The position numbers were made by a program, and so were the translations under genes. The notes under the pieces are model-generated. The model worked only from the letters and a program-made list of their open reading frames with translations. It did no database searches and was not told the origin of the DNA. A stretch of DNA of 64,000 nucleotides from Flavobacterium muglaense (GTDB lineage Bacteria > Bacteroidota > Bacteroidia > Flavobacteriales > Flavobacteriaceae), in NCBI RefSeq assembly GCF_014305155.1, contig NZ_JACRUK010000005.1, positions 82,896 through 146,895 of the forward strand, read 5' to 3'. Each line of letters begins with the position of its first letter. Position 1 is the first letter of the stretch. Of this stretch, positions 27,311 through 36,278 are shown in pieces.

Positions 27311-28401
27311 TGCGTATTATTCAAATCATAGATTCTCTTGAAATTGGCGGTGCAGAAAGGATGGCTGTTAACTATGCTAACGCACTAGCGGACGAAATTG
27401 ATTTTTCGGGATTAGTAGTGAGTCGTAAAGAGGGAGCGTTGCAGGAGCAACTGAATGAAAAAGTTGACTATCTTTTTTTGAATAAAAAGGCGAGTTTTGA
27501 TCTCTGGGCGCTTTGGCGATTGAGAAAATTTGTTTTAAAAAATCAAGTAGCAATAATTCATGCTCACAGTACTTCTTTTTTTATTGCATTTCTTTTAAAG
27601 TTAATTTGTCCATCAGTAAAAATGATCTGGCATGATCACTATGGAAATAGTGAGTTTCTGGATAAAAGATCAGTTTGGTTACTAAAAACGATTTTGCCTT
27701 TTTTTGCAGGCGTTATTGTGGTTAATCAAAAACTAAAAAATTGGGCCAGTAATGAACTGCATTTTAGTAATAGTCTGTATTTACCCAATTTTGTGAGCGA
27801 GCAAAATTACAATAACGAGAATAAAACAACAATTTTGCATGGTATTGATGGCAAGCGAATTGTATGTTTGGCAAATTTGCGATTTCAAAAAAATCATTTT
27901 TTAGTTTTGAGACTGGCTGAGAAATTGCTCAAAACGAATCCTGATTGGACATTTCACTTGGTTGGGAAAGATTTTCAAGATGAATATGCTACTACAATAA
28001 AAAATCAAATTACAGACAAAGGATTAAGTGAGCAGGTTTATTTATACGATAGTATAACAGCTATAGCTGCCGTTTTGGAGCAATCTACAATAGGTATTCT
28101 TACATCACAGTCCGAAGGTTTACCGCTTGCTCTATTAGAATACGGATTATTTAAGAAACCTGTTGTAGTTACAAATGTTGGTGAAGTAGCCACGGTAGTG
28201 ACTCAGGATGTCAATGGCTTGGTGATTGCTCTTGATAATGAGCAATTGTTTTTGGATTCATTAGTAAAGCTAATTAATGACGAAAGCTTGAGAGTACAAT
28301 TAGGTAATAGGTTGTATCAAACAATAAATGATAAATACACGGGGGAAAGTGTAGTTGAACACTATATGAATTGGATAAAACGTACGATTAAAAATGAATA
28401 A
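27310..28401 (+). CDS. Glycosyltransferase family 4
   Basis: A 363-residue GT4 enzyme with IDSLEIGGAERMAVNYANAL at the N-terminus, the glycine loop typical of the acceptor domain. IIHAHSTSFFIAFLL follows near residue 80, CLANLRFQKNHFLVLRLAEK near 193, and LTSQSEGLPLALLEYGLFKK near 263 as the E-x7-E donor site. It overlaps the previous gene by 1 base and the next by 8. The order suggests that it acts late in the assembly of the repeat unit, just before the polymerase-like gene. Confidence 0.88.
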   Translation: MRIIQIIDSLEIGGAERMAVNYANALADEIDFSGLVVSRKEGALQEQLNEKVDYLFLNKKASFDLWALWRLRKFVLKNQVAIIHAHSTSFFIAFLLKLICPSVKMIWHDHYGNSEFLDKRSVWLLKTILPFFAGVIVVNQKLKNWASNELHFSNSLYLPNFVSEQNYNNENKTTILHGIDGKRIVCLANLRFQKNHFLVLRLAEKLLKTNPDWTFHLVGKDFQDEYATTIKNQITDKGLSEQVYLYDSITAIAAVLEQSTIGILTSQSEGLPLALLEYGLFKKPVVVTNVGEVATVVTQDVNGLVIALDNEQLFLDSLVKLINDESLRVQLGNRLYQTINDKYTGESVVEHYMNWIKRTIKNE

Positions 28402-29731
28402 AGAAGAAAGTAATTATCTTAAAGTAATTTTATTCCATGTTGGGATCGGTTTGTTGATATTCCTCTTTCCCTTTATGTCAAAAATTTATGGGTATTCTAC
28501 TATTATACTGGGACTTTATTATGTGATAAAAACCGAAAATAAGAACAACGAGGCTTTACTTGTTGCGGGTTATGTTGTAGGTAGTGAAGTGTTGCTGCGT
28601 ATGACAGGTGGTAATGTTACCTATGAATTTTCTAAGTATGGGGTAATGATCTTTGTGTTGCTGGGTATGTATTACAGTGGGATTTCTAAGGGTGCGATTC
28701 CTTATTGGATCTTTATATTGTTACTGATTCCTGGCGTGGTCCTGTCTACTTTTGTGCTTAATTTTGACTCGAATTTAAGAAATAGTATTGTATTTAATAT
28801 TTCCGGTCCTATTTGTTTGGCATTAGCTTCATTGTACACGTATAGAAGGAGGGTTAGCTTGAGGCAAATGAATAACATCTTGTTATCGATTGGATTACCT
28901 ATTGTTTCCTGTACCGTTTATTTGATTTTTTATACGCCCAATGTACAAGATGTTGTTACGGGCACACAGTCTAATTTTGAAACTTCGGGAGGATTTGGAC
29001 CTAATCAAGTGGCTACTATTCTAGGTTTAGGGGTCTTTATCTTTTTTTCTAGAATTATCTTGGAGTCCAAATCGAAGTATGTGTTATTAATCAATTTGAT
29101 TGTGGTTTTTAATATTGGCTATCGCGGTATGGTGACTTTTTCAAGAGGAGGAATGATTACCGGTTTTTTAATGATTGTTTTATTACTGCTGTTCTTGTAT
29201 TATAAATCTAATAAAGGGGGTAAAATAAAACTCAATTATATTTTTATATTGGTTTTCATTATGCTAGCCGCTATTTGGAGCTATACCTCTTTGCAAACTA
29301 ATGGACTAATTAATAAAAGATATGCCAATCAAGATGCTGCTGGTCGTGCGAAGGAGAGTCAGTTTACAGGACGGGAAGAAGTGGCTCAAAATGAAATACA
29401 ACTTTTTCTCGATAACCCTCTTCTAGGTGTTGGTGTTGGTAAAGGGGTTGAAATTAGAGAGCAACAAACCGGGGTTTTTATCGTTTCCCATGATGAGATT
29501 ACGCGCATGCTTGCGGAACATGGTACACTTGGAGTTTTGGGATTGCTGATCCTTTTTTTGACACCGCTCGTATTGTACCTCGAAAATAAGTTTAACATGT
29601 ATTTGTTATGTTTCGTTACCTTTTGGTTTTTAACCATTAATCACGCAGCAATGCGAACCGCTGTTCCGGCATTTATATACGCCTTGTCTATTTTACAGGT
29701 GCAATTGGGAGATTCAAAAAAAGAGACTTAG
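28394..29731 (+). CDS. O-antigen ligase / Wzy-like polymerase family membrane protein
   Basis: A 445-residue integral membrane protein with about ten to twelve hydrophobic segments. The large periplasmic loop near residues 325-375 contains GREEVAQNEIQLFLDNPLLG, and after it a VSHDEITRMLAEHGTLGVLG segment. The latter resembles the H-x-N/D-x-L and E-x-G signature of Wzy_C/O-antigen ligase proteins. It could polymerise repeat units or ligate glycan to lipid A or to proteins; sequence does not decide. It follows the GT4 genes with an 8-base overlap. Confidence 0.8.
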   Translation: MNKEESNYLKVILFHVGIGLLIFLFPFMSKIYGYSTIILGLYYVIKTENKNNEALLVAGYVVGSEVLLRMTGGNVTYEFSKYGVMIFVLLGMYYSGISKGAIPYWIFILLLIPGVVLSTFVLNFDSNLRNSIVFNISGPICLALASLYTYRRRVSLRQMNNILLSIGLPIVSCTVYLIFYTPNVQDVVTGTQSNFETSGGFGPNQVATILGLGVFIFFSRIILESKSKYVLLINLIVVFNIGYRGMVTFSRGGMITGFLMIVLLLLFLYYKSNKGGKIKLNYIFILVFIMLAAIWSYTSLQTNGLINKRYANQDAAGRAKESQFTGREEVAQNEIQLFLDNPLLGVGVGKGVEIREQQTGVFIVSHDEITRMLAEHGTLGVLGLLILFLTPLVLYLENKFNMYLLCFVTFWFLTINHAAMRTAVPAFIYALSILQVQLGDSKKET

Positions 29732-29787
29732 AATAGTTTTCTTTGTTACTTTTTTTGCGCTAAATTGCGACAATTACCACAATTATT

Positions 29788-31179
29788 ATGTCAAAACACA
29801 AAATGCATTTTGAAATATCAGAGCGAAAGATGATTCTTCATTTCTTTGATGTGGTTTTTGTATTAGGGGCTTTGTATCTGGCAGGGAGTGTTTTCGAATT
29901 GGAATACCTTAAATTTTCTGTTCATAATCCTTTATATACACTATTCTTGATTGTATATCTCAACGTTTTTGGGATCATTTTCGAATTATACAATCTTCAA
30001 GTTGCAAGCAGTGAATACCTAGTTTTAAAGAGTATTTTACTAACAGTTTCTACAACAGTTTTAGTCTATCTATTGACTCCATTTATTTCTCCTGTCCTGC
30101 CTTCTAATCGGTTGCAAATTTTGGTTTTCTTCCTAGTCTTTTTCTTAATTTTGGTCCTTTGGCGACTTTTTTATGTTCGGTTTTTAGCCTCTACGCGCTT
30201 TATTCAAAATGCAGTTTTAATTTGTGATAAGGAGGAGGTTGAAGAGTTGATTGTAGGTCTCGAGAATATTGATCCTCATTATCGAATTATTGCTTACGTC
30301 AATGCCGACTCGATTATTGATGATTACTCACAACATGATTACGTACAGCATGTTAAAAGAGAAGATTTAGAATTTTTTGTAAAGGAAAAAGGAATTTCTG
30401 AGATTGTTATTGCTTCCAAAAACACACAAGGAATTACCTCGGACTTATACCATCAGTTATTAATGCTTTTAGAATCAGGAAAAGTGATTCGGGAATACAC
30501 CCAAGTATACGAGAGTAAAACACAAAGAATTCCAGTGCAGTTTATGGCGCGTGATTTTTATCGATTTTTTCCATTCAGTCGTTCCAATCATAATAAATTG
30601 TACTTGTCTATTGTTCGAATTTTAGAAGTTGGGATTTCTTTGATTGGTGTAGGGGTAGGCTTGTTGCTGCTGCCGCTATTGGTAGCTGGTAACGCCATTG
30701 GTAATAAAGGAAAGTTGTTTTATAGTCAGCAACGTATAGGTAAGGATGGACAAGTGTTCAGCATCTTGAAATTTAGGACTATGGTTGCAAATGCAGAGCG
30801 CAATGGTGCTGTTTTTGCGGTTAGCAATGATGTTCGAATAACCCGTTTTGGTACCTTTTTACGAAAAACAAGGATTGATGAATTGCCACAATTTATCAAT
30901 ATCTTAAAAGGAGAAATGGCTGTTATAGGACCGCGTCCTGAGCGTCCCGAAATTGTAAAACAAATTGCGGGAATGATGCCTTTTTACGAAACCAGACATA
31001 TTATAAAACCTGGACTTACAGGTTGGGCACAAGTGAAATACTCCTACGGTGAAAATATTGACGACAGTTTAATCAAACTACAGTATGACTTATACTACAT
31101 CAAGCATCGTAGTTTTTATCTGGATTTAAACATTACTCTTAAAACAATTACGACTGTTTTATTCTACAGAGGGCAATAG
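29788..31179 (+). CDS. Polyprenyl-phosphate sugar-1-phosphate transferase (exopolysaccharide initiating enzyme)
   Basis: Starts glycan assembly by moving a sugar-1-phosphate from a nucleotide sugar to undecaprenyl phosphate. The 463 residues show about four N-terminal membrane segments, a CoA-binding/Rossmann-like middle domain, another hydrophobic helix near residue 275, and the bacterial sugar transferase domain: SILKFRTMVANAERNG, RITRFGTFLRKTRIDELPQF, GEMAVIGPRPERPE, and GLTGWAQVKYSYG. This is the WbaP/WcaJ type. It is the last gene of the polysaccharide cluster and runs into a convergent gene 3 bases later. The first sugar cannot be identified. Confidence 0.92.
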   Translation: MSKHKMHFEISERKMILHFFDVVFVLGALYLAGSVFELEYLKFSVHNPLYTLFLIVYLNVFGIIFELYNLQVASSEYLVLKSILLTVSTTVLVYLLTPFISPVLPSNRLQILVFFLVFFLILVLWRLFYVRFLASTRFIQNAVLICDKEEVEELIVGLENIDPHYRIIAYVNADSIIDDYSQHDYVQHVKREDLEFFVKEKGISEIVIASKNTQGITSDLYHQLLMLLESGKVIREYTQVYESKTQRIPVQFMARDFYRFFPFSRSNHNKLYLSIVRILEVGISLIGVGVGLLLLPLLVAGNAIGNKGKLFYSQQRIGKDGQVFSILKFRTMVANAERNGAVFAVSNDVRITRFGTFLRKTRIDELPQFINILKGEMAVIGPRPERPEIVKQIAGMMPFYETRHIIKPGLTGWAQVKYSYGENIDDSLIKLQYDLYYIKHRSFYLDLNITLKTITTVLFYRGQ

Positions 31180-31182
31180 TTT

Positions 31183-32334
31183 TTAAGCCCGGATTTTGTT
31201 CGTGTGCATTTTGTTTTTCTGTATTCTTAAAATGATTTTGATCAATAAAAAAGCACTAGTTGCGATCAAAGGAAGTACAATCAATAAATGGGCTTTATTG
31301 GCTACTATAACTAGATATACAATCAAAGAAGCGATGTTAAAATACACCAGATTTCGCATCATTTTACTGTTCTTTATCCAATAATAAAAGGCAAGAATTA
31401 ATAAGCTAGGATTGAATAATAGCGCATTGTAATTGTAGGCTAATTCATGATGCGATGAGTAAAAACCAATAAAAATAAAGAACAATCCCAATATTCCCAT
31501 AGTGACAAAATAGAATTGGCGTAGGACTTTTTTATTGATGCTTACAATTAATAATAAAAATAGAATATAACTGTATATGTTGTTCCATAAAGAGTTTTCA
31601 GGAACGTCGTTTGTAGCGAGTAATATTGTGCTTTCTTTGGCTAATGGCTGTCCTTGAAATTGAACCATTTTTAAACTTTTTAATAGCTCGAATGGTAAAA
31701 AAATATGGGTGCCTAATTCGTCTACTTTTGTTCCAAAGATGATACTTGTTCCTAATTGTTCATAGAAATGATTATCAAAATAGGGGTATAGAATGGAGCG
31801 ATAAGTAATATCGGTATCTGTTTTTTTAACAATTGCTTGTGTGCCTAAGGTTTTGTTGATGATGTCTACAACCATAGACGTACAGTTTTTATCAATAAAT
31901 TTATAAGTGTAATGGCTGTCTCCAGATGATACAGATTGGTTGAGGTTGTCAAATAATTGTTGTTTTTTATCTAATGATATATTCAATTCCTGCTCATAAA
32001 CAGCCCTTCTTTCATATTGATATTCATTCATGAAATCGTTAAACGGATGGGTTACTGCAAAATATTGTAGATCTCCTTTGGTGAATTTAGCAACAAAATT
32101 GGGTGTGTTAAAGTCAAAAGCGCCATAGTTGTATACAAGATCTATAAAATTAGGAGCATCAGTAATGCGGATCGCAGTATGGCCAAATAGTGAGTACGAT
32201 TCATTTCCTGTTCCACAAGTTAGGACGCTAACTTTAGCGTCTTGCGATAAAATAGCTGATTGAGCAAAAGAATTGTTGATTCCAGCTATGAAAAGGATGC
32301 TGAAAATTATTTTTTGTAAAAGGGAATTTTTCAT
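31183..32334 (-). CDS. DUF4105 (Lnb N-terminal domain) membrane protein
   Basis: This 383-residue protein begins with a signal peptide (MKNSLLQKIIFSILFIAG). Its periplasmic domain carries NESYSLFGHTAIRI with a conserved His near residue 54 and IDKNCTSMVVDI with a conserved Cys near 150. Four or five membrane helices follow in the C-terminal third. The Pfam family DUF4105 has been linked, to my recollection, to lipoprotein N-acylation (Lnb) in Bacteroides; that this copy does so is inference. It lies 26 bases downstream of the PorV-like gene and may share its transcript. Confidence 0.8.
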   Translation of the reverse strand: MKNSLLQKIIFSILFIAGINNSFAQSAILSQDAKVSVLTCGTGNESYSLFGHTAIRITDAPNFIDLVYNYGAFDFNTPNFVAKFTKGDLQYFAVTHPFNDFMNEYQYERRAVYEQELNISLDKKQQLFDNLNQSVSSGDSHYTYKFIDKNCTSMVVDIINKTLGTQAIVKKTDTDITYRSILYPYFDNHFYEQLGTSIIFGTKVDELGTHIFLPFELLKSLKMVQFQGQPLAKESTILLATNDVPENSLWNNIYSYILFLLLIVSINKKVLRQFYFVTMGILGLFFIFIGFYSSHHELAYNYNALLFNPSLLILAFYYWIKNSKMMRNLVYFNIASLIVYLVIVANKAHLLIVLPLIATSAFLLIKIILRIQKNKMHTNKIRA

Positions 32335-32360
32335 TATCGAGGTGGTAAAGTGATGAAATA

Positions 32361-33431
32361 TTAGTTTCTAAAAAGGGCTAAATCTACTTTTAAAGAAAAG
32401 ATATTAGAATATAATGCGGCACTTTGATCTCCTAAATCAGTCAAAGCATAATCTACTTGAATGCCTTTGTATTTAAAACCGAGGCCTATATTGGGCTGAA
32501 ATCCCACTTTTTTAGTATTGTCTAATTGTTGGATATTTTGAAAGTTACCCACACCTGCTCTCAGGAAAACCAGATTGGTGTATCCAAATTCAAAACCTAG
32601 CGCTGGATCAATGCTTACAAAATCAGAAGATACAATGTCATTTGTTCTAGAAAAACGCATGTTTAAATTGGCTGCAGCCAAAAGGCTATAGTCGTATCGG
32701 ATTATAAATTTTTTTGAAAGTCCTAGCTGTGCTTTTGGTGCAGTAATCTCAGTGCTTTCAGGTAATTCTTGGTTTTGGCCAGGGACAGCATCGGCAATTT
32801 TTTGATATTCATCTTCGTTAATATTCCATACATTATAAGTCGTGGTGATGTCTCGAAGCATCAAACCAAAATTCCAATTGTTGCGCTCGTACTGTAAACC
32901 TACGTCAAAACCAAAGCCCCAAGAATCTGCAAAATTACCGATGATACGTCTGATGATTTTGGCATTTACACCATATTGAAATCCTTGAACAGGCAGTTTG
33001 CGGGCATACGAAAAAGTAAACCCGTAATCAGCAGTCGAAAATAAACTGATGCGGTTGTAATCAATATTGCCTTGACTGTCTATTAATTCGGTGGTGTTTA
33101 AGATATCATCAACGCCAAAACGAATCAACGAAATCCCAAAAGCTGAACGATCGTCAATAGGTTTGGCGTATGCTATATAGTCGTACTGCGCAATATTGGC
33201 AAAATAATTAGCATGCATCAAACCAATTTGAGTATCTTCTAGTTGTACTAATCCCGCTGGGTTCCAGTAAACCGAATTCACATCATTTGTCGATGCAACA
33301 GCAGTGTTTGCCATACCCAGAGCGGCAGCATCAACGCCGATATTCATAAACTCATTGGAATATTTTCTAACAGTTTGTGCGTAATTTACAGTGCAAACTA
33401 GTAAGAGAATAATAAATTGATGCTTTTTCAA
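32361..33431 (-). CDS. PorV/PorQ-like outer-membrane protein (type IX secretion family)
   Basis: An outer-membrane beta-barrel of the PorV/FadL-like group used as a shuttle or accessory in type IX secretion. After the signal peptide, NEFMNIGVDAAALGMANTAV and SVYWNPAGLVQLED match the conserved N-terminal hatch, and alternating beta strands fill the rest. A longer frame reaches 33470, but its first codons lie on a promoter box (33475-33468). A TTG at 33431 starts MKKHQFIILLLVCTVNYAQT, a textbook signal peptide, giving 356 residues. I therefore prefer that start. The exact PorV subtype is uncertain. Confidence 0.8.
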   Translation of the reverse strand: MKKHQFIILLLVCTVNYAQTVRKYSNEFMNIGVDAAALGMANTAVASTNDVNSVYWNPAGLVQLEDTQIGLMHANYFANIAQYDYIAYAKPIDDRSAFGISLIRFGVDDILNTTELIDSQGNIDYNRISLFSTADYGFTFSYARKLPVQGFQYGVNAKIIRRIIGNFADSWGFGFDVGLQYERNNWNFGLMLRDITTTYNVWNINEDEYQKIADAVPGQNQELPESTEITAPKAQLGLSKKFIIRYDYSLLAAANLNMRFSRTNDIVSSDFVSIDPALGFEFGYTNLVFLRAGVGNFQNIQQLDNTKKVGFQPNIGLGFKYKGIQVDYALTDLGDQSAALYSNIFSLKVDLALFRN

Positions 33432-33467
33432 TCTTTTTATTTTTAACTTAGAACATTTAAATTGCAT

Positions 33468-33475
33468 CAAAAATA
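33468..33475 (-). promoter_or_regulatory. Candidate promoter, -7 box TATTTTTG, for the PorV-like gene
   Basis: On the minus strand TATTTTTG matches TAnnTTTG. Transcription from it would begin near 33461, downstream of the ATG at 33467. This argues that translation starts at the TTG at 33431. No convincing -33 TTG was identified. Confidence 0.5.
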
Positions 33476-33581
33476 TAATTTTTTAACGAGCTTATTTGAC
33501 CATTTGTTCAAATAAATGATAAAGATGCTACGGCTTTTAACATTCTCTATTAAAAAGGAAGTTTGCATTGACTTATTATGC

Positions 33582-33589
33582 TAAATTTG
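33582..33589 (+). promoter_or_regulatory. Candidate promoter, -7 box TAAATTTG, for pssA
   Basis: TAAATTTG matches the consensus exactly. A TTTG at 33562-33565 lies 16 bases upstream as a possible -33 element. The box is 22 bases before the pssA ATG at 33612, in the divergent gap between the PorV-like gene and pssA. Confidence 0.6.
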
Positions 33590-33611
33590 CACGCTGAGAT
33601 TATAAATTAAA

Positions 33612-34343
33612 ATGACAATGAATATTAAGAAACACGTTCCTAACACGATTACTTTATTAAATCTTTTTTGTGGTTGTATTGCATTGGTTTTTGCAACAAG
33701 ACTAGATTTTGAGATGGCTTTTTATCTGGTTTGTCTTGGAATCTTTTTTGACTTTTTTGATGGTTTTTTTGCTCGATTGTTTAATGTGTCAGGCCCTTTG
33801 GGATTGCAATTAGATTCATTGGCGGATATGGTAACGAGTGGCGTTGTCCCAGGTTATATCATGTTTTATTTACTTTCAAATTGTCAGCATGAAGTTTCGT
33901 CTAATTCATGGATTCCGTTTTTAGGTTTTATAATCACGCTAGGTTCGTGCTACAGATTGGCTGTTTTTAATTTAGACACACGTCAAACGAGTTCTTTTAT
34001 TGGTTTGCCTACGCCAGCAAACGCACTTTTTATTTTAAGTTTGCCATTGGTTTTGAAATTTTCAGACTCGTTGGTAATGTTGGAGATTTTAACGAATCAA
34101 TGGGTGTTATTAGGAATTACACTTTTTAGTGCCTTTATTTTAAATGCCGAGATTCCGTTGTTTTCATTGAAGATTAAAAAGTTTAATTTTAAGGATAATG
34201 CGTTGCAAATTGTGTTTTTGTCGCTTTCATTTGTCTTACTTGTTTTGTTTCAATTTCTAGCAATTCCATTGATCATTATTGGTTATGTTTTGTTGTCCAT
34301 TGTGAATAACACTTTGAAATTGGATGAGAAAAAAAATAGTTAG
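33612..34343 (+). CDS. pssA: CDP-diacylglycerol-serine O-phosphatidyltransferase
   Basis: Makes phosphatidylserine, the precursor of phosphatidylethanolamine, in the inner membrane. The 243-residue polytopic protein has the CDP-alcohol phosphatidyltransferase motif D-G-x2-A-R-x8-G-x3-D-x3-D exactly, beginning DGFFARLFNVSGPLG near residue 55 and ending LDSLAD. An N-terminal KHVPNTITLLNLFCGCIAL segment is also typical. ATG at 33618 is an alternative start. Its 3' end overlaps the GH25 gene by 20 bases. A promoter box lies 22 bases upstream. Confidence 0.92.
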   Translation: MTMNIKKHVPNTITLLNLFCGCIALVFATRLDFEMAFYLVCLGIFFDFFDGFFARLFNVSGPLGLQLDSLADMVTSGVVPGYIMFYLLSNCQHEVSSNSWIPFLGFIITLGSCYRLAVFNLDTRQTSSFIGLPTPANALFILSLPLVLKFSDSLVMLEILTNQWVLLGITLFSAFILNAEIPLFSLKIKKFNFKDNALQIVFLSLSFVLLVLFQFLAIPLIIIGYVLLSIVNNTLKLDEKKNS

Positions 34344-35187
34344 ACGTAAGAATACTATCATACGGAAACCTAGAAAAAAGAAGTCTTTTTTCTCGGGACT
34401 TATTTTTCGTTTAGGGATTGGTTTGCTTATATTGTGCACTGTTTGTGCTGTAGCTTATCATTATAGAATGGGATTGGCGTATTATTTTAGTTTTAAATCC
34501 AATCATATTTCAGCAGCTGAAGCCGAGGATAAACGGATTTCAGATGTTCGAAATTATCAAGTTTTGGAAAAAAGCGAAGGCAAAGTCATTGGTATCGATG
34601 TATCCGAATATCAAGATGAGATTGATTGGTCAAAAGTGGGTACTTTGGAAGATAAATACCCTGTTCAATTTGTATTTATTCGCGCTACGGTAGGTGATGA
34701 TCGAAAAGATAAAAGGTTTGATGAAAATTGGCGTAAAGCCAAAAACAATAAAATAATTAGAGGGGCGTACCATTATTATCGTCCCAATGAAAACTCACTG
34801 GATCAAGCAGCTCTTTTTATAAAAACGGTTCGTTTAAGAAAAGGAGATCTTCCACCTGTTTTGGATATTGAAAAATTACCCGAAAATCAGTCGTTAGATC
34901 GTTTGAAAATTGGTTTGAAACGTTGGCTTATTGCCGTAGAAGCGCATTATCAAGTAAAGCCGATTATCTATACCGGTGAAAAATATTACGAAGATTTTCT
35001 GAAAGAAGAGTTTGGTGATTACCTTTTTTGGATTGCTAATTATAATTTTTATCGGGAAGAAGTTGATAAAGATTGGTTGTTTTGGCAATTCACAGAGAAG
35101 GCTTCTCTAGATGGAATAAAAGGCAATGTGGATGTAAATATTTACAATGGAGATCTACAGCAATTGCAATACATTACTGTAGAATAA
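34324..35187 (+). CDS. Glycoside hydrolase family 25 (lysozyme-type muramidase)
   Basis: A 287-residue protein with a very basic N-terminus, then one membrane segment (about residues 25-45), then a GH25 domain from residue 88. VIGIDVSEYQDEIDW holds the first catalytic-site Asp, RGAYHYYRP the middle motif, and PPVLDIEKLP the D-x-E catalytic pair near 178. It would cleave peptidoglycan in the periplasm while tethered to the inner membrane. It overlaps pssA by 20 bases, so it is probably co-transcribed. It converges on the DUF5808 gene, 6 bases away. Confidence 0.88.
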   Translation: MRKKIVRRKNTIIRKPRKKKSFFSGLIFRLGIGLLILCTVCAVAYHYRMGLAYYFSFKSNHISAAEAEDKRISDVRNYQVLEKSEGKVIGIDVSEYQDEIDWSKVGTLEDKYPVQFVFIRATVGDDRKDKRFDENWRKAKNNKIIRGAYHYYRPNENSLDQAALFIKTVRLRKGDLPPVLDIEKLPENQSLDRLKIGLKRWLIAVEAHYQVKPIIYTGEKYYEDFLKEEFGDYLFWIANYNFYREEVDKDWLFWQFTEKASLDGIKGNVDVNIYNGDLQQLQYITVE

Positions 35188-35193
35188 GCGGTC

Positions 35194-35421
35194 TTATTTT
35201 TTGAATATGGTAGAAGCAGCAATTGCCAATGCTAGTAAAGCCAAAAGGACTCCTACTGATTTAGGATTGGCAAAATTAACAGTCCAGCCTGCCCAAGCCA
35301 TTCTTTTTGGAGGAAAAATACGTGGATCTTCTCGGTTAAAATAAAAAATACCCAAAACCCAATTATTGGGATCTTGATGCCATTTTTCTAAGGTTTCTTT
35401 TGAAGGCTTGTTGTTTTCCAC
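35194..35421 (-). CDS. DUF5808-type small membrane protein
   Basis: A 75-residue protein with a hydrophilic half and one C-terminal membrane helix (VGVLLALLALAIAASTIF). The motif WHQDPNNWVLGIFYFNREDP followed by PKR is the pattern I associate with DUF5808, usually described as the motif W-x-x-D-P-x-N-W. Function unknown. It follows lptB by 14 bases on the same strand and is probably its operon partner. Confidence 0.72.
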   Translation of the reverse strand: MENNKPSKETLEKWHQDPNNWVLGIFYFNREDPRIFPPKRMAWAGWTVNFANPKSVGVLLALLALAIAASTIFKK

Positions 35422-35435
35422 GGGGTCGTTTTGGT

Positions 35436-36176
35436 TTAAAACTCTATTTTCTTTTTACGCAATTCAAAGTTTTGACCTAGGTACACACGTCGAACCATTT
35501 CGTCTTCAACTAATTCCTCTGGAACACCTGCTTTTAGAATTCCTCCTTCAAACATAAGGTAGGTTTTGTCCGTAATAGCCAGTGTTTCTTGTACGTTGTG
35601 ATCCGTAATCAAAATCCCGATATTCTTGTTTTTTAATTGAGCTACGATTCGCTGAATATCCTCTACTGCTACTGGGTCAACTCCGGCGAACGGTTCGTCA
35701 AGTAAGATGAATTTTGGATCGGTTGCTAGACAGCGTGCAATTTCGGTACGACGACGCTCACCTCCAGATAGTAAATCCCCACGATTGGTGCGTATGTGTT
35801 CAAGACTAAACTCCGCAATAAGGCTTTCCATCTTAGCAACTTGCTCCTCTTTTGAGAGTTTTGTAAGTTGTAAAACACTTAAAATATTGTCTTCGATGCT
35901 TAATTTTCTAAAAACAGAAGCTTCTTGAGCCAAGTATCCAATACCTTGTTGTGCTCTTTTGTACATCGGGTAATCTGTGATATTCAAGTCGTCTAGGTAA
36001 ATATTTCCAGAGTTGGGTTTTACTAAACCTACAATCATATAAAATGAGGTGGTTTTTCCAGCACCGTTAGGGCCTAAGAGTCCTACGATTTCGCCCTGAT
36101 TGACTTCGACCGAGATGCCTTTTACAACACTTCTTCCTTTGTATGTTTTAATTAAATTTTCGGCTCTTAAGATCAT
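35436..36176 (-). CDS. lptB: LPS export ABC transporter ATPase
   Basis: Energises lipopolysaccharide transport from the inner to the outer membrane as part of LptB2FG. The 246 residues show Walker A GPNGAGKTTSF (residue 34), the Q-loop YLAQEASVFRKLS (81), the signature LSGGERRRTEIAR (135), Walker B FILLDEPFAGVDP (155) and the switch His in ITDHNVQET (190). The length and the ERRRTEIAR signature are specific to LptB rather than to generic ABC ATPases. LptF/G are not in the window. It is preceded by a long inverted repeat at 36217-36259. Confidence 0.92.
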   Translation of the reverse strand: MILRAENLIKTYKGRSVVKGISVEVNQGEIVGLLGPNGAGKTTSFYMIVGLVKPNSGNIYLDDLNITDYPMYKRAQQGIGYLAQEASVFRKLSIEDNILSVLQLTKLSKEEQVAKMESLIAEFSLEHIRTNRGDLLSGGERRRTEIARCLATDPKFILLDEPFAGVDPVAVEDIQRIVAQLKNKNIGILITDHNVQETLAITDKTYLMFEGGILKAGVPEELVEDEMVRRVYLGQNFELRKKKIEF

Positions 36177-36216
36177 ATTCTATGGTTTTAAACGTGCAGC
36201 GTTTATTGTTTAAACA

Positions 36217-36259
36217 TTGATTTGTTTATTCGATACAAATTAACGAATAAACAAATCAA
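36217..36259. repeat. Perfect 16-bp inverted repeat upstream of lptB
   Basis: TTGATTTGTTTATTCG at 36217-36232 pairs perfectly with CGAATAAACAAATCAA at 36244-36259 across an 11-base loop. It lies in the 102-base gap between the AhpD-like gene and lptB, both on the minus strand. It lacks a clean T-tract after either arm, so it is not a standard intrinsic terminator. It could be an mRNA hairpin or a protein-binding site controlling lptB. Confidence 0.8.
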
Positions 36260-36278
36260 CAATTAAAGCCGTTAACAA

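Noticed and set aside
29732..29787. Promoter for the sugar transferase gene
   Set aside because: T-rich text ending TTTG is present, but no TA stands at the required spacing, so it does not fit TAnnTTTG.
31168..31190. Terminator between the sugar transferase and DUF4105 genes
   Set aside because: GGGC and GCCC flank a 12-base loop, but a 4-bp stem with no proper T-run is too weak to claim.
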